From Campylobacter porcelli (GTDB taxonomy: Bacteria > Campylobacterota > Campylobacteria > Campylobacterales > Campylobacteraceae), in contig NZ_CP018789.1 of NCBI RefSeq assembly GCF_002139855.1, forward strand, positions 1,570,524 through 1,634,523: DNA of 64,000 nt, written 5' to 3'. The notes below the pieces were generated by a model. The model was not told the origin of the DNA. It was given only the letters and a program-made list of their open reading frames with translations, and did not search any database. The position numbers were made by a program, and so were the translations under genes. This document shows positions 37,126 through 45,621 of the stretch, piece after piece; position 1 is the stretch's first letter; each line of letters opens with the position of its first letter.

Positions 37126-37492
37126 AGTAGATCCTAAATTTAAAATTATGTTACTAAATTATACATTTTTTTTAATTTCATTTGACTGAAATAAGAAGAA
37201 AATTTAATCCAAATTTAGCCATTTAATAGCCAAAATTTAGATATTATCATCTATAAATAGGTTAAATTTGCTTATATATCTTACTTAAAAGATATGTTTA
37301 AAATATATTAAATTTAACGCTTTGAAATGTGTAATCTCTTCCCAGTCTATACTCTTAAGGATAAATTTGTAACACTTAGATTAAAATAGCAAACTAAAAT
37401 AAAGAAAATTTAAATAAATATATTTAAGAGTTGTTTTGTATTTAATTATATATTGTAAAATTTCACTTTCAAAAGCTTAAAAAGGATAAAAA
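37126..37492. other. Intergenic region upstream of thiC
   Basis: A 367-base very AT-rich divergent spacer. It contains a candidate thiC -10 (TAAAAT, 37456-37461, after TATATTG) and a weak 7-bp dyad ATATCTT/AAGATAT (37276-37295). I looked for a TPP riboswitch because it precedes thiC, but the conserved CTGAGA and ACCTGAT cores are absent. Nothing else was recognised. Confidence 0.5.
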
Positions 37493-38857
37493 ATGAGAAA
37501 AGAGTGGTGTCAAGAACGCCAAAATGACCCTACTCCAACACAGATGTATTATGCTAAAAACGGCATAATCACCAAAGAGATGGAGTATGTAGCAAAAATA
37601 GAAAGGCTCGAAGCTAGTAAGGTTAGAGATCTAGTCGCAAGTGGAAAACTCATAATCCCAGCTAATATCAATCATCATCATCTAATCCCAATGGCAATAG
37701 GTAGAGCCGTAACTTGTAAAATCAACGCCAATATCGGCTCAAGTGCGATAATTAGCAATATAAACGAAGAGATAGAAAAGCTAAATGTATGCTTAAAATA
37801 TGGAGCTGATACCGTTATGGATCTAAGCACTGGCGGGGATTTGGATGCTATCAGAAAAGCTATAATAGCAAATTCAACCGTTCCAATTGGCACTGTGCCA
37901 ATATACCAAATCATTCACGATATTAAAGATTTAGACAATCTAACACCGCAAATTATGCTTGATTGTATCGAAAAACAAGCCAAACAAGGCGTAAGCTACT
38001 TCACTATTCACGCTGGATTTTTGCTTGAGTTTATGCCATTAGTGGCTAAACGAAAAATGGGGATTGTCAGTCGTGGTGGAAGCCTGATGGCTAGCTGGAT
38101 GATGAAACATCATAAAGAAAATCCATTCCACACCGCCTTTGATGATATATGCGATATATGTGCTAAATACGATGTCTCTTTATCCTTAGGCGATAGTTTG
38201 CGTCCTGGTTGCTTAGCTGATGCAAGTGACGCAGCACAAATGGCAGAGCTTAAAGAGCTTGGAAACCTAACTAGAAGAGCATGGGCTAAAAATGTCCAAG
38301 TAATGGTAGAAGGCCCTGGTCATGTGCCATTTAATCAGATTGAATTTAATATGAAAGAGGAGCAAAGGCTTTGCGACGACGCTCCATTTTATATCCTTGG
38401 GCCACTTCCAACTGATATAGGTGCTGGATATGATCATATCACAAGTGCTATTGGTGGGACTATGGCTGCGTATCACGGTGCTAGTATGCTATGCTATGTA
38501 ACGCCAAAAGAGCATTTAGGTCTGCCAAATGCCAAAGATGTAAGAGATGGTATCATAGCTCACAAAATCGCTGCTCACTCAGCCGATATAGCCCTGAATA
38601 GACCAGGGGCAATAGATAGAGATCACGCTATGAGCGACGCTAGATATAAATTTGAGTGGAATAAACAATTTGAGTTAGCACTTGATCCAGATAAAGCAAG
38701 AGAACTTCACGATGAGAGTTTGCCTCAAGATGTCTTTAAAGAAGCTGAGTTTTGCTCTATGTGTGGGCCGAAATTTTGTGCTTATAAAATAAGTCAAGAG
38801 ATAGCCAAAAATAGCTGTGAGAGCTATCCAAAAGAAGATGATACAAAAAATATATAA
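37493..38857 (+). CDS. thiC: Phosphomethylpyrimidine synthase
   Basis: Radical SAM enzyme converting aminoimidazole ribotide to HMP phosphate for thiamine synthesis. The 454-residue chain has [48 protein letters not shown] and the C-terminal 4Fe-4S motif CSMCGPKFC (CX2CX4C). It is shorter than E. coli ThiC (631) because the N-terminal domain is reduced, as in many bacteria. AAAAAGGAT precedes the ATG. No other thiamine gene is in the window. Confidence 0.95.
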   Translation: MRKEWCQERQNDPTPTQMYYAKNGIITKEMEYVAKIERLEASKVRDLVASGKLIIPANINHHHLIPMAIGRAVTCKINANIGSSAIISNINEEIEKLNVCLKYGADTVMDLSTGGDLDAIRKAIIANSTVPIGTVPIYQIIHDIKDLDNLTPQIMLDCIEKQAKQGVSYFTIHAGFLLEFMPLVAKRKMGIVSRGGSLMASWMMKHHKENPFHTAFDDICDICAKYDVSLSLGDSLRPGCLADASDAAQMAELKELGNLTRRAWAKNVQVMVEGPGHVPFNQIEFNMKEEQRLCDDAPFYILGPLPTDIGAGYDHITSAIGGTMAAYHGASMLCYVTPKEHLGLPNAKDVRDGIIAHKIAAHSADIALNRPGAIDRDHAMSDARYKFEWNKQFELALDPDKARELHDESLPQDVFKEAEFCSMCGPKFCAYKISQEIAKNSCESYPKEDDTKNI

Positions 38858-39824
38858 AACAAGGAAAATTTACGCCGCTACTATCTTAATCATTTTAGCG
38901 GCGATCTCAATTTTTTTAGCCACTTTTTTAGCTGATTTTGGTATAAGTGCTTTGATAATTGCTGTGATTTTAGGAGCGCTTTTAGCCAATACCAGCAAAA
39001 AAAGTGTAAATTTAGTAGCTAGAAGCGGTATTTTAGGCATATCTACAAAGCAAATTCTAAGACTTGGAATTATCTTATATGGCTTTAAAATCAGCCTTGA
39101 TGATGTGCTTAGTATCGGTTATGCTGGTGTTTTGAGTGCTTTTATCATTGTTTTTAGTAGCTTTGTTTTTGGATATTTTATATGCCGTATTTTTGGCATT
39201 GATAAGAAACTTTCTGTATTGATAAGCTCTGGATCTAGCATTTGTGGAGCGGCTGCTTTAATGGCTACTCAAAGCATAGTAAAAGCATCACCAAATGCTG
39301 TTGCTATCGCACTTTGCTCGGTTGTGGTATTTGGTAGTTTGGGTATGTTTATCTATCCATTTATACTTAGTGGGATTGATAATATAAAGGCTGGTTTTAT
39401 AATCGGTGCTAGCTTACATGAAGTAGCACATGTAGCAGGGGCTAGTGCGTATGATGTAGTAGCTGCCAATAACGCAATAATCATCAAAATGCTAAGAGTG
39501 CTTATGTTAGCCCCATTTTTGATAATCTTAAGCCTTGCAAGCGGCTTTTTCTTAGGAGAAAAATCTAGTGTAAAATCGAATTTTCCATATTTTGCTCTAT
39601 GGTTTTTTGTAGCTCTGTTTTGTTCTGGATTTATAAATCCGCAAATTAAGGAATTTATATCTTTGGTTGATAATTTCTTACTTAGCGTTGCTATGAGCGC
39701 ACTAGGACTTACAATCACCAAAAAAGCACTAAAAAATGCGAATTTAAAGGTATTTATAGCCTCTAGCTTGATATTTTTATGGCTTATTATTTTGGCTTTT
39801 GTTTTAGCAAATTTACTATTTTAA
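38838..39824 (+). CDS. YeiH-family (UPF0324) membrane protein, putative sulfate/anion exporter
   Basis: A 328-residue integral membrane protein with about ten hydrophobic segments. Family features include [33 protein letters not shown], the [20 protein letters not shown] motif and [18 protein letters not shown]. The transported species is not firmly known; sulfite or sulfate export has been proposed for relatives. A GTG at 38817 is in frame but the ATG at 38838 is preferred. Either way the start lies within the end of thiC, implying translational coupling. Confidence 0.85.
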   Translation: MIQKIYKTRKIYAATILIILAAISIFLATFLADFGISALIIAVILGALLANTSKKSVNLVARSGILGISTKQILRLGIILYGFKISLDDVLSIGYAGVLSAFIIVFSSFVFGYFICRIFGIDKKLSVLISSGSSICGAAALMATQSIVKASPNAVAIALCSVVVFGSLGMFIYPFILSGIDNIKAGFIIGASLHEVAHVAGASAYDVVAANNAIIIKMLRVLMLAPFLIILSLASGFFLGEKSSVKSNFPYFALWFFVALFCSGFINPQIKEFISLVDNFLLSVAMSALGLTITKKALKNANLKVFIASSLIFLWLIILAFVLANLLF

Positions 39825-39826
39825 CC

Positions 39827-40399
39827 CTAAATATCTAAAAAATTTTTTAGTATCCTTTTGCCCTGCTCTTGTAATATAGACTCAGGGTGAAACTGCACTC
39901 CATAACAACTATATTTTTTATGTTTTATAGCCATAATAACCCTTTTATTCTCCACTTTTATATACGCCAAGATATCAAATTCAGATATGTTTTCTACGCA
40001 TAAGGAGTTATACAAAGCGATTTTTAGTGGCTTTTTCACCCCTTTAAAAAGTGGGGATTTTTTAAATTCACACTCCACTTTTACACCATGAAAAGGGCGA
40101 GGCATACGGATAATATCAGCACCAAAAGCTTTGGCTATACACTGCTGACCTAGACAAATGCCTAAAATTTTCTTTTTATCCCCAAGAGCTTTTATAATAT
40201 CCATACAAACTCCAGAATCATCAGGCGTGCCAAATCCAGGCGAGATGATAATTCTATCAAATTTTTTTGCGTATTTTATGGCTTTTCTAGCTTTGGCAAA
40301 ATCATTTTTTACTACCTTAACCTTAACACCAAGCTCTTTTAAATAATAGACTATATTATAAGTAAATGAGTCATAATTATCTATCAAAAACACCCTCAT
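39827..40399 (-). CDS. pabA: Aminodeoxychorismate synthase glutamine amidotransferase subunit
   Basis: A 190-residue class I glutaminase that supplies ammonia to PabB for p-aminobenzoate. Catalytic residues are in ILGICLGQQCIAKAFG (Cys) and YGVQFHPESIL (His, Glu). The paralogue TrpG is nearly identical in pattern, but coupling to pabBC (ATGA overlap at 40396-40399) identifies it as the folate enzyme. Rich in Lys, with KKFDR and KKPLK stretches. Confidence 0.88.
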   Translation of the reverse strand: MRVFLIDNYDSFTYNIVYYLKELGVKVKVVKNDFAKARKAIKYAKKFDRIIISPGFGTPDDSGVCMDIIKALGDKKKILGICLGQQCIAKAFGADIIRMPRPFHGVKVECEFKKSPLFKGVKKPLKIALYNSLCVENISEFDILAYIKVENKRVIMAIKHKKYSCYGVQFHPESILQEQGKRILKNFLDI

Positions 40400-42141
40400 A
40401 GCTCCACCTTTATAGCCCCACGAAGTGAGTTTATAGCATAAATTTCCTTAGCATTATATAGATCTTCTAAGCCCAAAATACTCTCTTGGATAATGCCTGA
40501 ATCTAGCAATTTACCCCGTAAAGTCCCAGCTAACATACCACTTTGTAATCTTGGAGTTAAGAGTTTATTATTTAAATTTAGCACGATATTTGAGCGATTT
40601 CCTTCGCAAAGCTCATCTTTTTCATTTAGATAAAAAATATCAAAAAGCCCATCGCTTATAATTCGCTCATCTCTTAAGGTGGTTTTGTGATACAATAGAT
40701 CATTTTGAGAGTTTAAACGCCTTTGGCTAATGGCAATTTTATTAGAATTGATGGGTTGGATTTGAGCTTGAGTAAGGCTTAATACTCCATTTTGGCTTAA
40801 TTTTAATCTCACAAGACTACCGCCACTAGGGCTTAACCCAGCAAAAATCTCTTTAAAATCAGCAATACTCTCAAACCCATTTTTACCACTTACCACGCCG
40901 ATAATATCGCTTAATTCAATCTTGCTATCATCTTTTTTAAACTCTATATCAAGCTCTTTTGGTATTTTAAAGCCTAGTAATTTAGCACTATTTAAAATTC
41001 TCCCCAAATGCCTTTGAAGTAAAAAAATCCCATCATCACGCAAAAGCATAGTCTCAAACAAGTCAAATTCCATCTTAGGGCGTAAAAAGCTACTTTTTAG
41101 CTCCAATTCAGCAAATTCATCATCACATTTTGAGTCCCACACCACGCCACTGCCAACGCCATATCTATAATACTTCTCCCCAGCTCTTCTCTCAAGCGTC
41201 CTAATTGGAACGCTAAATTCCGCCCTTTTATGGCTAATCACCCCCATCGCACCGCAATAAACCCCACGCTCCCTATCTTCTAAACGCTTTATAATACGCA
41301 TTGTAGCTAGTTTTGGCGCACCAGTAATTGACCCACAAGGGAAAACCGCATCAAAAATTTCGCTTAAATTTCTTCTTTTAAGCTTAGCTTTGAGCGGAGA
41401 AATAGCTTGGAATAAGCTCTTTAATTTGATGATTTTCATCGGTTTTTTCACTCGTAAAGAGCCAATTTTGATAATTTTACTCATATCATTTCGCAACAAA
41501 TCAACTATCATCAAATTTTCACTTCTATTTTTTGGATCATTTCTAAGCTTATTTTTTAAAGCCTTGTCTTCGGCTCTATTTCTGCCTCGCTTTATCGTGC
41601 CTTTCATAGGTGCGAAGGTGATTTTCTTGCCTTTTAATTTAAAAAATAGCTCTGGCGAAAATGATATTATCTCACAAAATTCACTCTTAAAATATCCTAA
41701 ATATTTACTCTTTTGCCTACTTAAAAGACTAGAGATAATCTCCTTGCTACTTGATTTGCTAAATAGCTTTAATTGGCTTGTGAAATTTATCTGATAACTA
41801 TTGCCACTAGCTAACTCATCTTTTATCTGTTTAAAACAAGAGCTATAATTATCATAGTCTAAACCTTCTAGAATTTGCGGATAAAAAAATGGCTTAAATA
41901 CTGAAAATTCCTGCGTATCATCAAGCTTAAATTCGCTTTTATTTACATACCCTTTAAAGTGCGCTACTGGATAGCTTGAGCTATTATCATAAAGCTCATA
42001 AACCACATATCCTACAAAATATAGATTTTTTGCCTTTTGCATAGATTTTAAAGCAAGGTCAAACTCATCTTTATTAAAGCAGATAAATTCGCTTTTTAAA
42101 TCATCATATATATATTTACCAAAAATACTAAAATCACTCAT
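40396..42141 (-). CDS. pabB: Fused aminodeoxychorismate synthase I / aminodeoxychorismate lyase (PabB-PabC)
   Basis: A 581-residue fusion for folate synthesis. The first ~320 residues are a chorismate-binding PabB domain (GNSYQINFTSQLKLF, PMKGTIKRGRNRAEDKALKN, PCGSITGAPKLATMRIIKRL). From about residue 330 a class IV aminotransferase fold follows (FDLFETMLLRDDGIFLLQRH, ...YLNEKDELCEGNRSNIVLNL) giving the lyase step that releases pyruvate. With pabA it makes the complete chorismate-to-pABA route. PabB/PabC fusions of this order occur in several Campylobacterota and Gram-positive bacteria. Confidence 0.9.
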   Translation of the reverse strand: MSDFSIFGKYIYDDLKSEFICFNKDEFDLALKSMQKAKNLYFVGYVVYELYDNSSSYPVAHFKGYVNKSEFKLDDTQEFSVFKPFFYPQILEGLDYDNYSSCFKQIKDELASGNSYQINFTSQLKLFSKSSSKEIISSLLSRQKSKYLGYFKSEFCEIISFSPELFFKLKGKKITFAPMKGTIKRGRNRAEDKALKNKLRNDPKNRSENLMIVDLLRNDMSKIIKIGSLRVKKPMKIIKLKSLFQAISPLKAKLKRRNLSEIFDAVFPCGSITGAPKLATMRIIKRLEDRERGVYCGAMGVISHKRAEFSVPIRTLERRAGEKYYRYGVGSGVVWDSKCDDEFAELELKSSFLRPKMEFDLFETMLLRDDGIFLLQRHLGRILNSAKLLGFKIPKELDIEFKKDDSKIELSDIIGVVSGKNGFESIADFKEIFAGLSPSGGSLVRLKLSQNGVLSLTQAQIQPINSNKIAISQRRLNSQNDLLYHKTTLRDERIISDGLFDIFYLNEKDELCEGNRSNIVLNLNNKLLTPRLQSGMLAGTLRGKLLDSGIIQESILGLEDLYNAKEIYAINSLRGAIKVEL

Positions 42142-42181
42142 ATATTTCTCTTTATAATTTAAAAAATTTTAGCCAAAAATT

Positions 42182-42187
42182 TATAAT
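42182..42187 (+). promoter_or_regulatory. Candidate -10 element for mrp
   Basis: TATAAT in the 83-base divergent gap between pabBC and mrp, about 38 bases before the mrp ATG; a second A/T match lies just downstream (GATAATAT), so the exact start is uncertain. Confidence 0.4.
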
Positions 42188-42224
42188 TTTTAGATAATAT
42201 AGCTCAAATTTAAAAGGACTAAAA

Positions 42225-43295
42225 ATGGATGAAAAAATTTTAGAAAAGCTACAAAGCGTAATCTACCCAGGCTTTAAAAAAAGCATTGTGGAATTTGGCT
42301 TTGTCAAAGCAACAAGCCCAAAAATCATAGTCGAAATCACCTCAGCCAAGCCTGAAGTCGCCACCACAATCAAAAGCGAGATTGAAAAGCTAAATTTAGG
42401 CAAAGAAATAGAGATAATCGCCCCAAAACCACAAACCCAAAAATCAAACTCACAAAGCGGTAAAAATATCGCTCCGCAAATTAAGAATTTTGTGATGGTA
42501 AGTAGCGGTAAAGGCGGCGTAGGCAAATCCACAACTACCTTAAATTTAGCCATTAGTCTAGCTAAACAAGGCAAGAAAGTGGGGCTTTTAGATGCTGATA
42601 TTTATGGTCCAAATATCCCAAGAATGTTAGGAGTTCAAGGCAAACAACCAGAGGTCATCGGACAAAAATTAAAGCCACTTCAAACTCATGGAATTGAGAT
42701 GATGAGTATGGGTCTTTTGATAGAAGATGGTCAAGGGCTTATGTGGCGTGGAGCTATGATTATGAAAGCCATAACTCAGCTTTTAAATGAGGTTGAGTGG
42801 GGAGAGCTAGATGTGCTGCTTCTTGATATGCCTCCAGGAACTGGCGATGCACAAATCACTCTAGCTCAAAGCGTCCCAGTTACAGCTGGAATTTGCGTTA
42901 CTACCCCGCAAACAGTAGCACTAGATGATTCAGCTAGAAGTCTTGATATGTTTGAAAAGCTTCATATCCCAGTAGCTGGAGTGATAGAGAATATGAGTGG
43001 ATTTATCTGCCCTGATAATGGCAAAGAGTATGATATATTTGGCAAGGGTGGAGCTGATGCGTTAGCTAGTGAGTATGATACTGCGATACTAGCTCAAATT
43101 CCTATAGAGCCATCAGTAAGGATAGGTGGAGATAGTGGAAGACCAGTTAGCTTTTATGAGCCAAATTCAATTAGTGCTAAAAGATATAAAGAGGCCGCTA
43201 CAAAGCTATGGGAAATCATAGAAGATATAAACGCAAATGGTGGTGCTGATAACTCAGCCATTCAGCCTGATATGAGTAGATCAGCTTGTCATTAA
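42225..43295 (+). CDS. mrp: Mrp/ApbC Fe-S cluster carrier P-loop ATPase
   Basis: Transfers Fe-S clusters to apoproteins. 356 residues: an N-terminal MIP18/DUF59-like domain (1-75), then the deviant Walker A GKGGVGKSTT (about 97-106), LLDADIYGPNIPRMLG and LLDMPPGTGDAQITLAQ. The Cys pair usually forming the cluster site is not a clear CxxC; the visible Cys after the Walker motifs is in MSGFICPDNGKEYDIFG. Adjacent to ispDF in C. jejuni; here separated by thiC and pab genes. The globin gene follows at 20 bases. Confidence 0.92.
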   Translation: MDEKILEKLQSVIYPGFKKSIVEFGFVKATSPKIIVEITSAKPEVATTIKSEIEKLNLGKEIEIIAPKPQTQKSNSQSGKNIAPQIKNFVMVSSGKGGVGKSTTTLNLAISLAKQGKKVGLLDADIYGPNIPRMLGVQGKQPEVIGQKLKPLQTHGIEMMSMGLLIEDGQGLMWRGAMIMKAITQLLNEVEWGELDVLLLDMPPGTGDAQITLAQSVPVTAGICVTTPQTVALDDSARSLDMFEKLHIPVAGVIENMSGFICPDNGKEYDIFGKGGADALASEYDTAILAQIPIEPSVRIGGDSGRPVSFYEPNSISAKRYKEAATKLWEIIEDINANGGADNSAIQPDMSRSACH

Positions 43296-43315
43296 TCAAA
43301 TTTGAAAGGATAAAA

Positions 43316-43693
43316 ATGAAATATAAAGAGATCACAAGTAAGAGCATTGCTGAGCTTATGGAGAGCTTTTATGAAGCTATAAGAGAGGATAAAAGCGGTC
43401 TTGGCGATATTTTTAATAACAAAATTGGCACGAGTGAAGAGGAGTGGGACGCTCATAAGGCTAAGATTGGCGAATTTTGGAAGGGTATGCTAATTGGGGA
43501 GAGCAATTTTAGAGGCAATCCTATGCAAGCCCATATGAATCTTGATCCATTTCCGCCTGAATATTTTGATAATTGGCTAGGTCTATTTAAAGAGAGTTTA
43601 GATAGCATTTATGAGCCACAAATTGCCGATATGATACTAATGAGAGCGCAAATGATAGCAAATAGATTTAAATCCATCTTATACGCTTCATAA
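43316..43693 (+). CDS. Group III truncated haemoglobin
   Basis: A 125-residue globin (ctb type) related to the C. jejuni microaerobic globin. The proximal His region QAHMNLDPFPPEYFDNWLGL and FKESLDSIY are diagnostic of group III; the Trp in WKGMLIG also fits. Proposed roles in relatives are oxygen handling or nitrosative stress defence. The frame is open back to 43286 inside mrp, but the ATG at 43316 is preceded by AAAGGATAAAA. Confidence 0.9.
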   Translation: MKYKEITSKSIAELMESFYEAIREDKSGLGDIFNNKIGTSEEEWDAHKAKIGEFWKGMLIGESNFRGNPMQAHMNLDPFPPEYFDNWLGLFKESLDSIYEPQIADMILMRAQMIANRFKSILYAS

Positions 43694-43698
43694 TAAAG

Positions 43699-43716
43699 CC
43701 CACTTTCAAAAGTGGG
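43699..43716 (+). terminator. Hairpin after the globin gene
   Basis: CCCACTT/AAGTGGG 7-bp stem with a 4-base loop starts 5 bases after the globin stop. No U-run follows (TAATCCTG), so it may stabilise the mRNA 3' end rather than terminate strongly. Confidence 0.5.
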
Positions 43717-43866
43717 TAATCCTGATAAATCCGCTAAATAATAAATTAAATTTATAAAAATTGATAGAATATAAATTAATTAAATTAAATTTATATATAA
43801 TGCTTTTTAACTTAAATTTTAATAGGAAAATTTGGCGAAATTTATATTTCTTTAAGTAAAAAAATA

Positions 43867-43872
43867 TATAAT
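43867..43872 (+). promoter_or_regulatory. Candidate -10 element of the LLM monooxygenase operon
   Basis: TATAAT in AAATATATAATTTTGC, giving a start near 43879 and a leader of about 330 bases. Another TATAAT at 43796-43801 would give a longer leader. Sequence 43717-43860 is otherwise plain A/T-rich DNA. Confidence 0.5.
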
Positions 43873-43895
43873 TTTGCAATTTAATTTTAGAAAGG

Positions 43896-43975
43896 ACTAG
43901 ACTTTATGCAAAATTTCGTCGCAAGTTTATTTGAACTGTGTCAAATGTGCGTGATGCGTAGCTCATAAGTCTAGT
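43896..43975 (+). promoter_or_regulatory. Stem enclosing the leader-peptide ORF (P1)
   Basis: ACTAGACTT (43896-43904) and AAGTCTAGT (43967-43975) are perfect 9-bp complements. They flank the leader ORF exactly: the left arm lies between its AAAGGA ribosome site and its ATG, the right arm includes the end of its stop codon. Pairing would hinder translation of the peptide; translation would open the stem. Confidence 0.65.
43906..43968 (+). CDS. 20-residue leader peptide with Cys, Met, Cys, Met (putative attenuator peptide)
   Basis: Sequence MQNFVASLFELCQMCVMRSS: Cys12, Met14, Cys15 and Met17 cluster just before the stop, where ribosome stalling would matter. AAAGGA at 43891-43896 gives a 9-base spacing to the ATG. 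The downstream genes are sulfur-type flavin monooxygenases, so cysteine or methionine is the natural signal. The peptide itself probably has no function beyond being translated. Confidence 0.7.
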   Translation: MQNFVASLFELCQMCVMRSS

Positions 43976-43976
43976 G

Positions 43977-44029
43977 GTGGCTCACGCTTCCTTAGGCTTA
44001 GGCAGATAAGGAAGCGAAGGTTAAGCCAC
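43977..44029 (+). promoter_or_regulatory. Antiterminator-like hairpin (P2/P3) of the attenuator
   Basis: An outer stem GTGGCT (43977-43982) with AGCCAC (44024-44029) encloses a perfect 10-bp stem CGCTTCCTTA (43985-43994) with TAAGGAAGCG (44007-44016), 12-base loop. Arm 44007-44016 is shared with the downstream terminator stem, so the two structures exclude each other. Confidence 0.7.
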
Positions 44030-44087
44030 AATTTCTTAACTTTTAACAGAATTTTAAATCTTCCTTATCTTTTCGTTTTGTTTTTGT
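44005..44087 (+). terminator. Conditional intrinsic terminator (attenuator) before the LLM operon
   Basis: GATAAGGAAG (44005-44014) pairs perfectly with CTTCCTTATC (44060-44069). Inside, AAGGTTAAG (44017-44025) pairs with CTTAACTTT (44035-44043) with one G-U. A U-rich run TTTTCGTTTTGTTTTTG follows immediately. It competes with the upstream hairpin for bases 44007-44014. Confidence 0.65.
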
Positions 44088-44131
44088 CTTTGACATTTAG
44101 CCCATAGGCACTTAGCCTAGCATACGAAAAG
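44069..44131 (+). promoter_or_regulatory. Third leader hairpin sequestering a ribosome site
   Basis: CTTTTCGT (44069-44076) and ACGAAAAG (44124-44131) are perfect 8-bp complements, with an inner TAGGC/GCCTA stem (44105-44119). The right arm includes part of the AAAAGGG ribosome site of the small ORF at 44139. Confidence 0.55.
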
Positions 44132-44138
44132 GGAAATT

Positions 44139-44216
44139 ATGACTTTTATAAATTTATTTCAAACCACGCTGAAAATTAGCACTCATATAACTCTTCAAGG
44201 AGTTAAAAATGGGTAA
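44139..44216 (+). CDS. 25-residue upstream ORF overlapping the first LLM gene
   Basis: Begins ATGACTTTTATAAATTT with AAAAGGG 5-8 bases upstream and encodes MTFINLFQTTLKISTHITLQ plus GVKNG. Its TAA (44214-44216) lies inside codon 2-3 of the LLM gene that starts at 44209, so the two are arranged for translational coupling. It has no Cys and only the initiator Met. Its own coding value is uncertain. Confidence 0.45.
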   Translation: MTFINLFQTTLKISTHITLQGVKNG

Positions 44217-45597
44217 AAAACAAATTCATTTTAACGCTTTTGAGATGAACTGCATTACGCATTTAAGTCCTGGGCTTTGGAGGTATCCTGGAGATGAGGC
44301 GTTAAAATATAAAGATATAGAGTATTGGCAAAATATAGCCAAAATCGCAGAAAAAGGATTATTTGATGCTATTTTTATAGCTGATGTTTTGGGCGTGTAT
44401 GATGTGTATAATTCAGATAACCAAGCCGCATTAAGAGGAGCGGTGCAAACGCCTGTAAATGACCCTATACAACTTGCAGCTATCGGTGCGGCCGTAACGC
44501 AAAATTTAGGCTTTGGTATCACAGCTGGAGTGCCATTTGAGCAGCCATTTCCATTTGCTAGAAGGCTTAGCACACTAGATCACCTAACAAAAGGGCGAGT
44601 AGGCTGGAATATCGTAACAGGCTATCTACCAAGCGCTAATGCCAATATCGGTCAAAAAGAGCTACCACACGATGAGAGATATACTCAAGCTGATGAGTAT
44701 ATGGAGGTTGTATATAAGCTTTTAGAAGGTAGCTGGGAAGATGATGCTGTAATTTTAGATAAGAAGACAGGAGCTTTTGCCGACCCTAATAAAATTCACC
44801 CCATCAATCACAAAGGACAATACTACGAAGTTCCAGGCATTCACATCTGTGAGCCTAGCATTCAAAGGACGCCTGTATTATTCCAAGCTGGAAATTCGCC
44901 TAGAGGATTAGAATTTGCAGCTAAACATGCTGAGGCTATATTTATCGCACCAATAGCTAAAGCTTATACTAAAGACGCTGTAAAACAAGTAAGACAAGCT
45001 CTAATCAAAGCCGGTAGAGATCCATATAGTGCGAAAATTTATGTTCTAGCGACCATTATCACAGACAAAACGCAAAAATTAGCCCAAGCAAAATATAATG
45101 ATCTTTTAAGCTATGTAAGCGAAGAGGGCTCTTTGGTGCTTAACTCTGGTTGGCTAGGTGAGAATTTAGGCAAATACGCTCTTGATGATCTGCTTAGCAA
45201 TATCAAATCAAATGCGATGTTAGGCAAGGTTGAGGAATATGCAAATAGCAAAACAGATAATGGTAAGCAGTGGAGCCTAAGAGAGCTTATCAAAGTTGCT
45301 GGGATTGGAGCCTTGGGTCAAAAGATAGTTGGCGGAGCAAAGGAGGTTTGCGATGAGCTTGAAAAATTGGTTGAGCATTCAGACGCTGATGGGTTTAATC
45401 TAGCTTATGCTACTACGCCTGGGACTTTTGAAGATGTCGTGGAGTTTATCGTGCCTGAACTACAAAAAAGAGGCTCATATCAGCTAGAGTATCAAAGTGG
45501 TAGCTTAAGAAATAAGCTTTTTGGCAAAGGCGATAGACTAAGTAGTGATCACATAGGCTCAAAATACCGCTTTAATGGCGAATTTTGGGGCAAATAA
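44209..45597 (+). CDS. LLM-class flavin-dependent monooxygenase (NtaA/SnaA/DszA group)
   Basis: A 462-residue bacterial-luciferase-like TIM barrel that uses reduced FMN from a separate reductase. Typical elements are FNAFEMNCITHLSPGLWRYP, TSTL-like RRLSTLDHLTKGRVGWNIVT, and TPVLFQAGNSPRGLEFAAKH. Relatives oxidise organosulfur compounds, aminopolycarboxylates or cysteine conjugates. The Cys/Met leader upstream favours a sulfur-scavenging substrate (inference). No flavin reductase is encoded in the operon. AAGGAG lies 6-11 bases before the ATG. Confidence 0.88.
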   Translation: MGKKQIHFNAFEMNCITHLSPGLWRYPGDEALKYKDIEYWQNIAKIAEKGLFDAIFIADVLGVYDVYNSDNQAALRGAVQTPVNDPIQLAAIGAAVTQNLGFGITAGVPFEQPFPFARRLSTLDHLTKGRVGWNIVTGYLPSANANIGQKELPHDERYTQADEYMEVVYKLLEGSWEDDAVILDKKTGAFADPNKIHPINHKGQYYEVPGIHICEPSIQRTPVLFQAGNSPRGLEFAAKHAEAIFIAPIAKAYTKDAVKQVRQALIKAGRDPYSAKIYVLATIITDKTQKLAQAKYNDLLSYVSEEGSLVLNSGWLGENLGKYALDDLLSNIKSNAMLGKVEEYANSKTDNGKQWSLRELIKVAGIGALGQKIVGGAKEVCDELEKLVEHSDADGFNLAYATTPGTFEDVVEFIVPELQKRGSYQLEYQSGSLRNKLFGKGDRLSSDHIGSKYRFNGEFWGK

Positions 45598-45621
45598 TAG
45601 CTAAATTTGAAGGAGAAAAAA

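Noticed and set aside
37126..37492. TPP riboswitch upstream of thiC
   Set aside because: The conserved CTGAGA and ACCTGAT cores are absent on the plus strand; the region is plain A/T-rich DNA with a weak promoter.
41390..41794. Plus-strand open frame within pabBC
   Set aside because: Antisense to conserved PabB motifs, no family resemblance, and the composition expected of a shadow frame.
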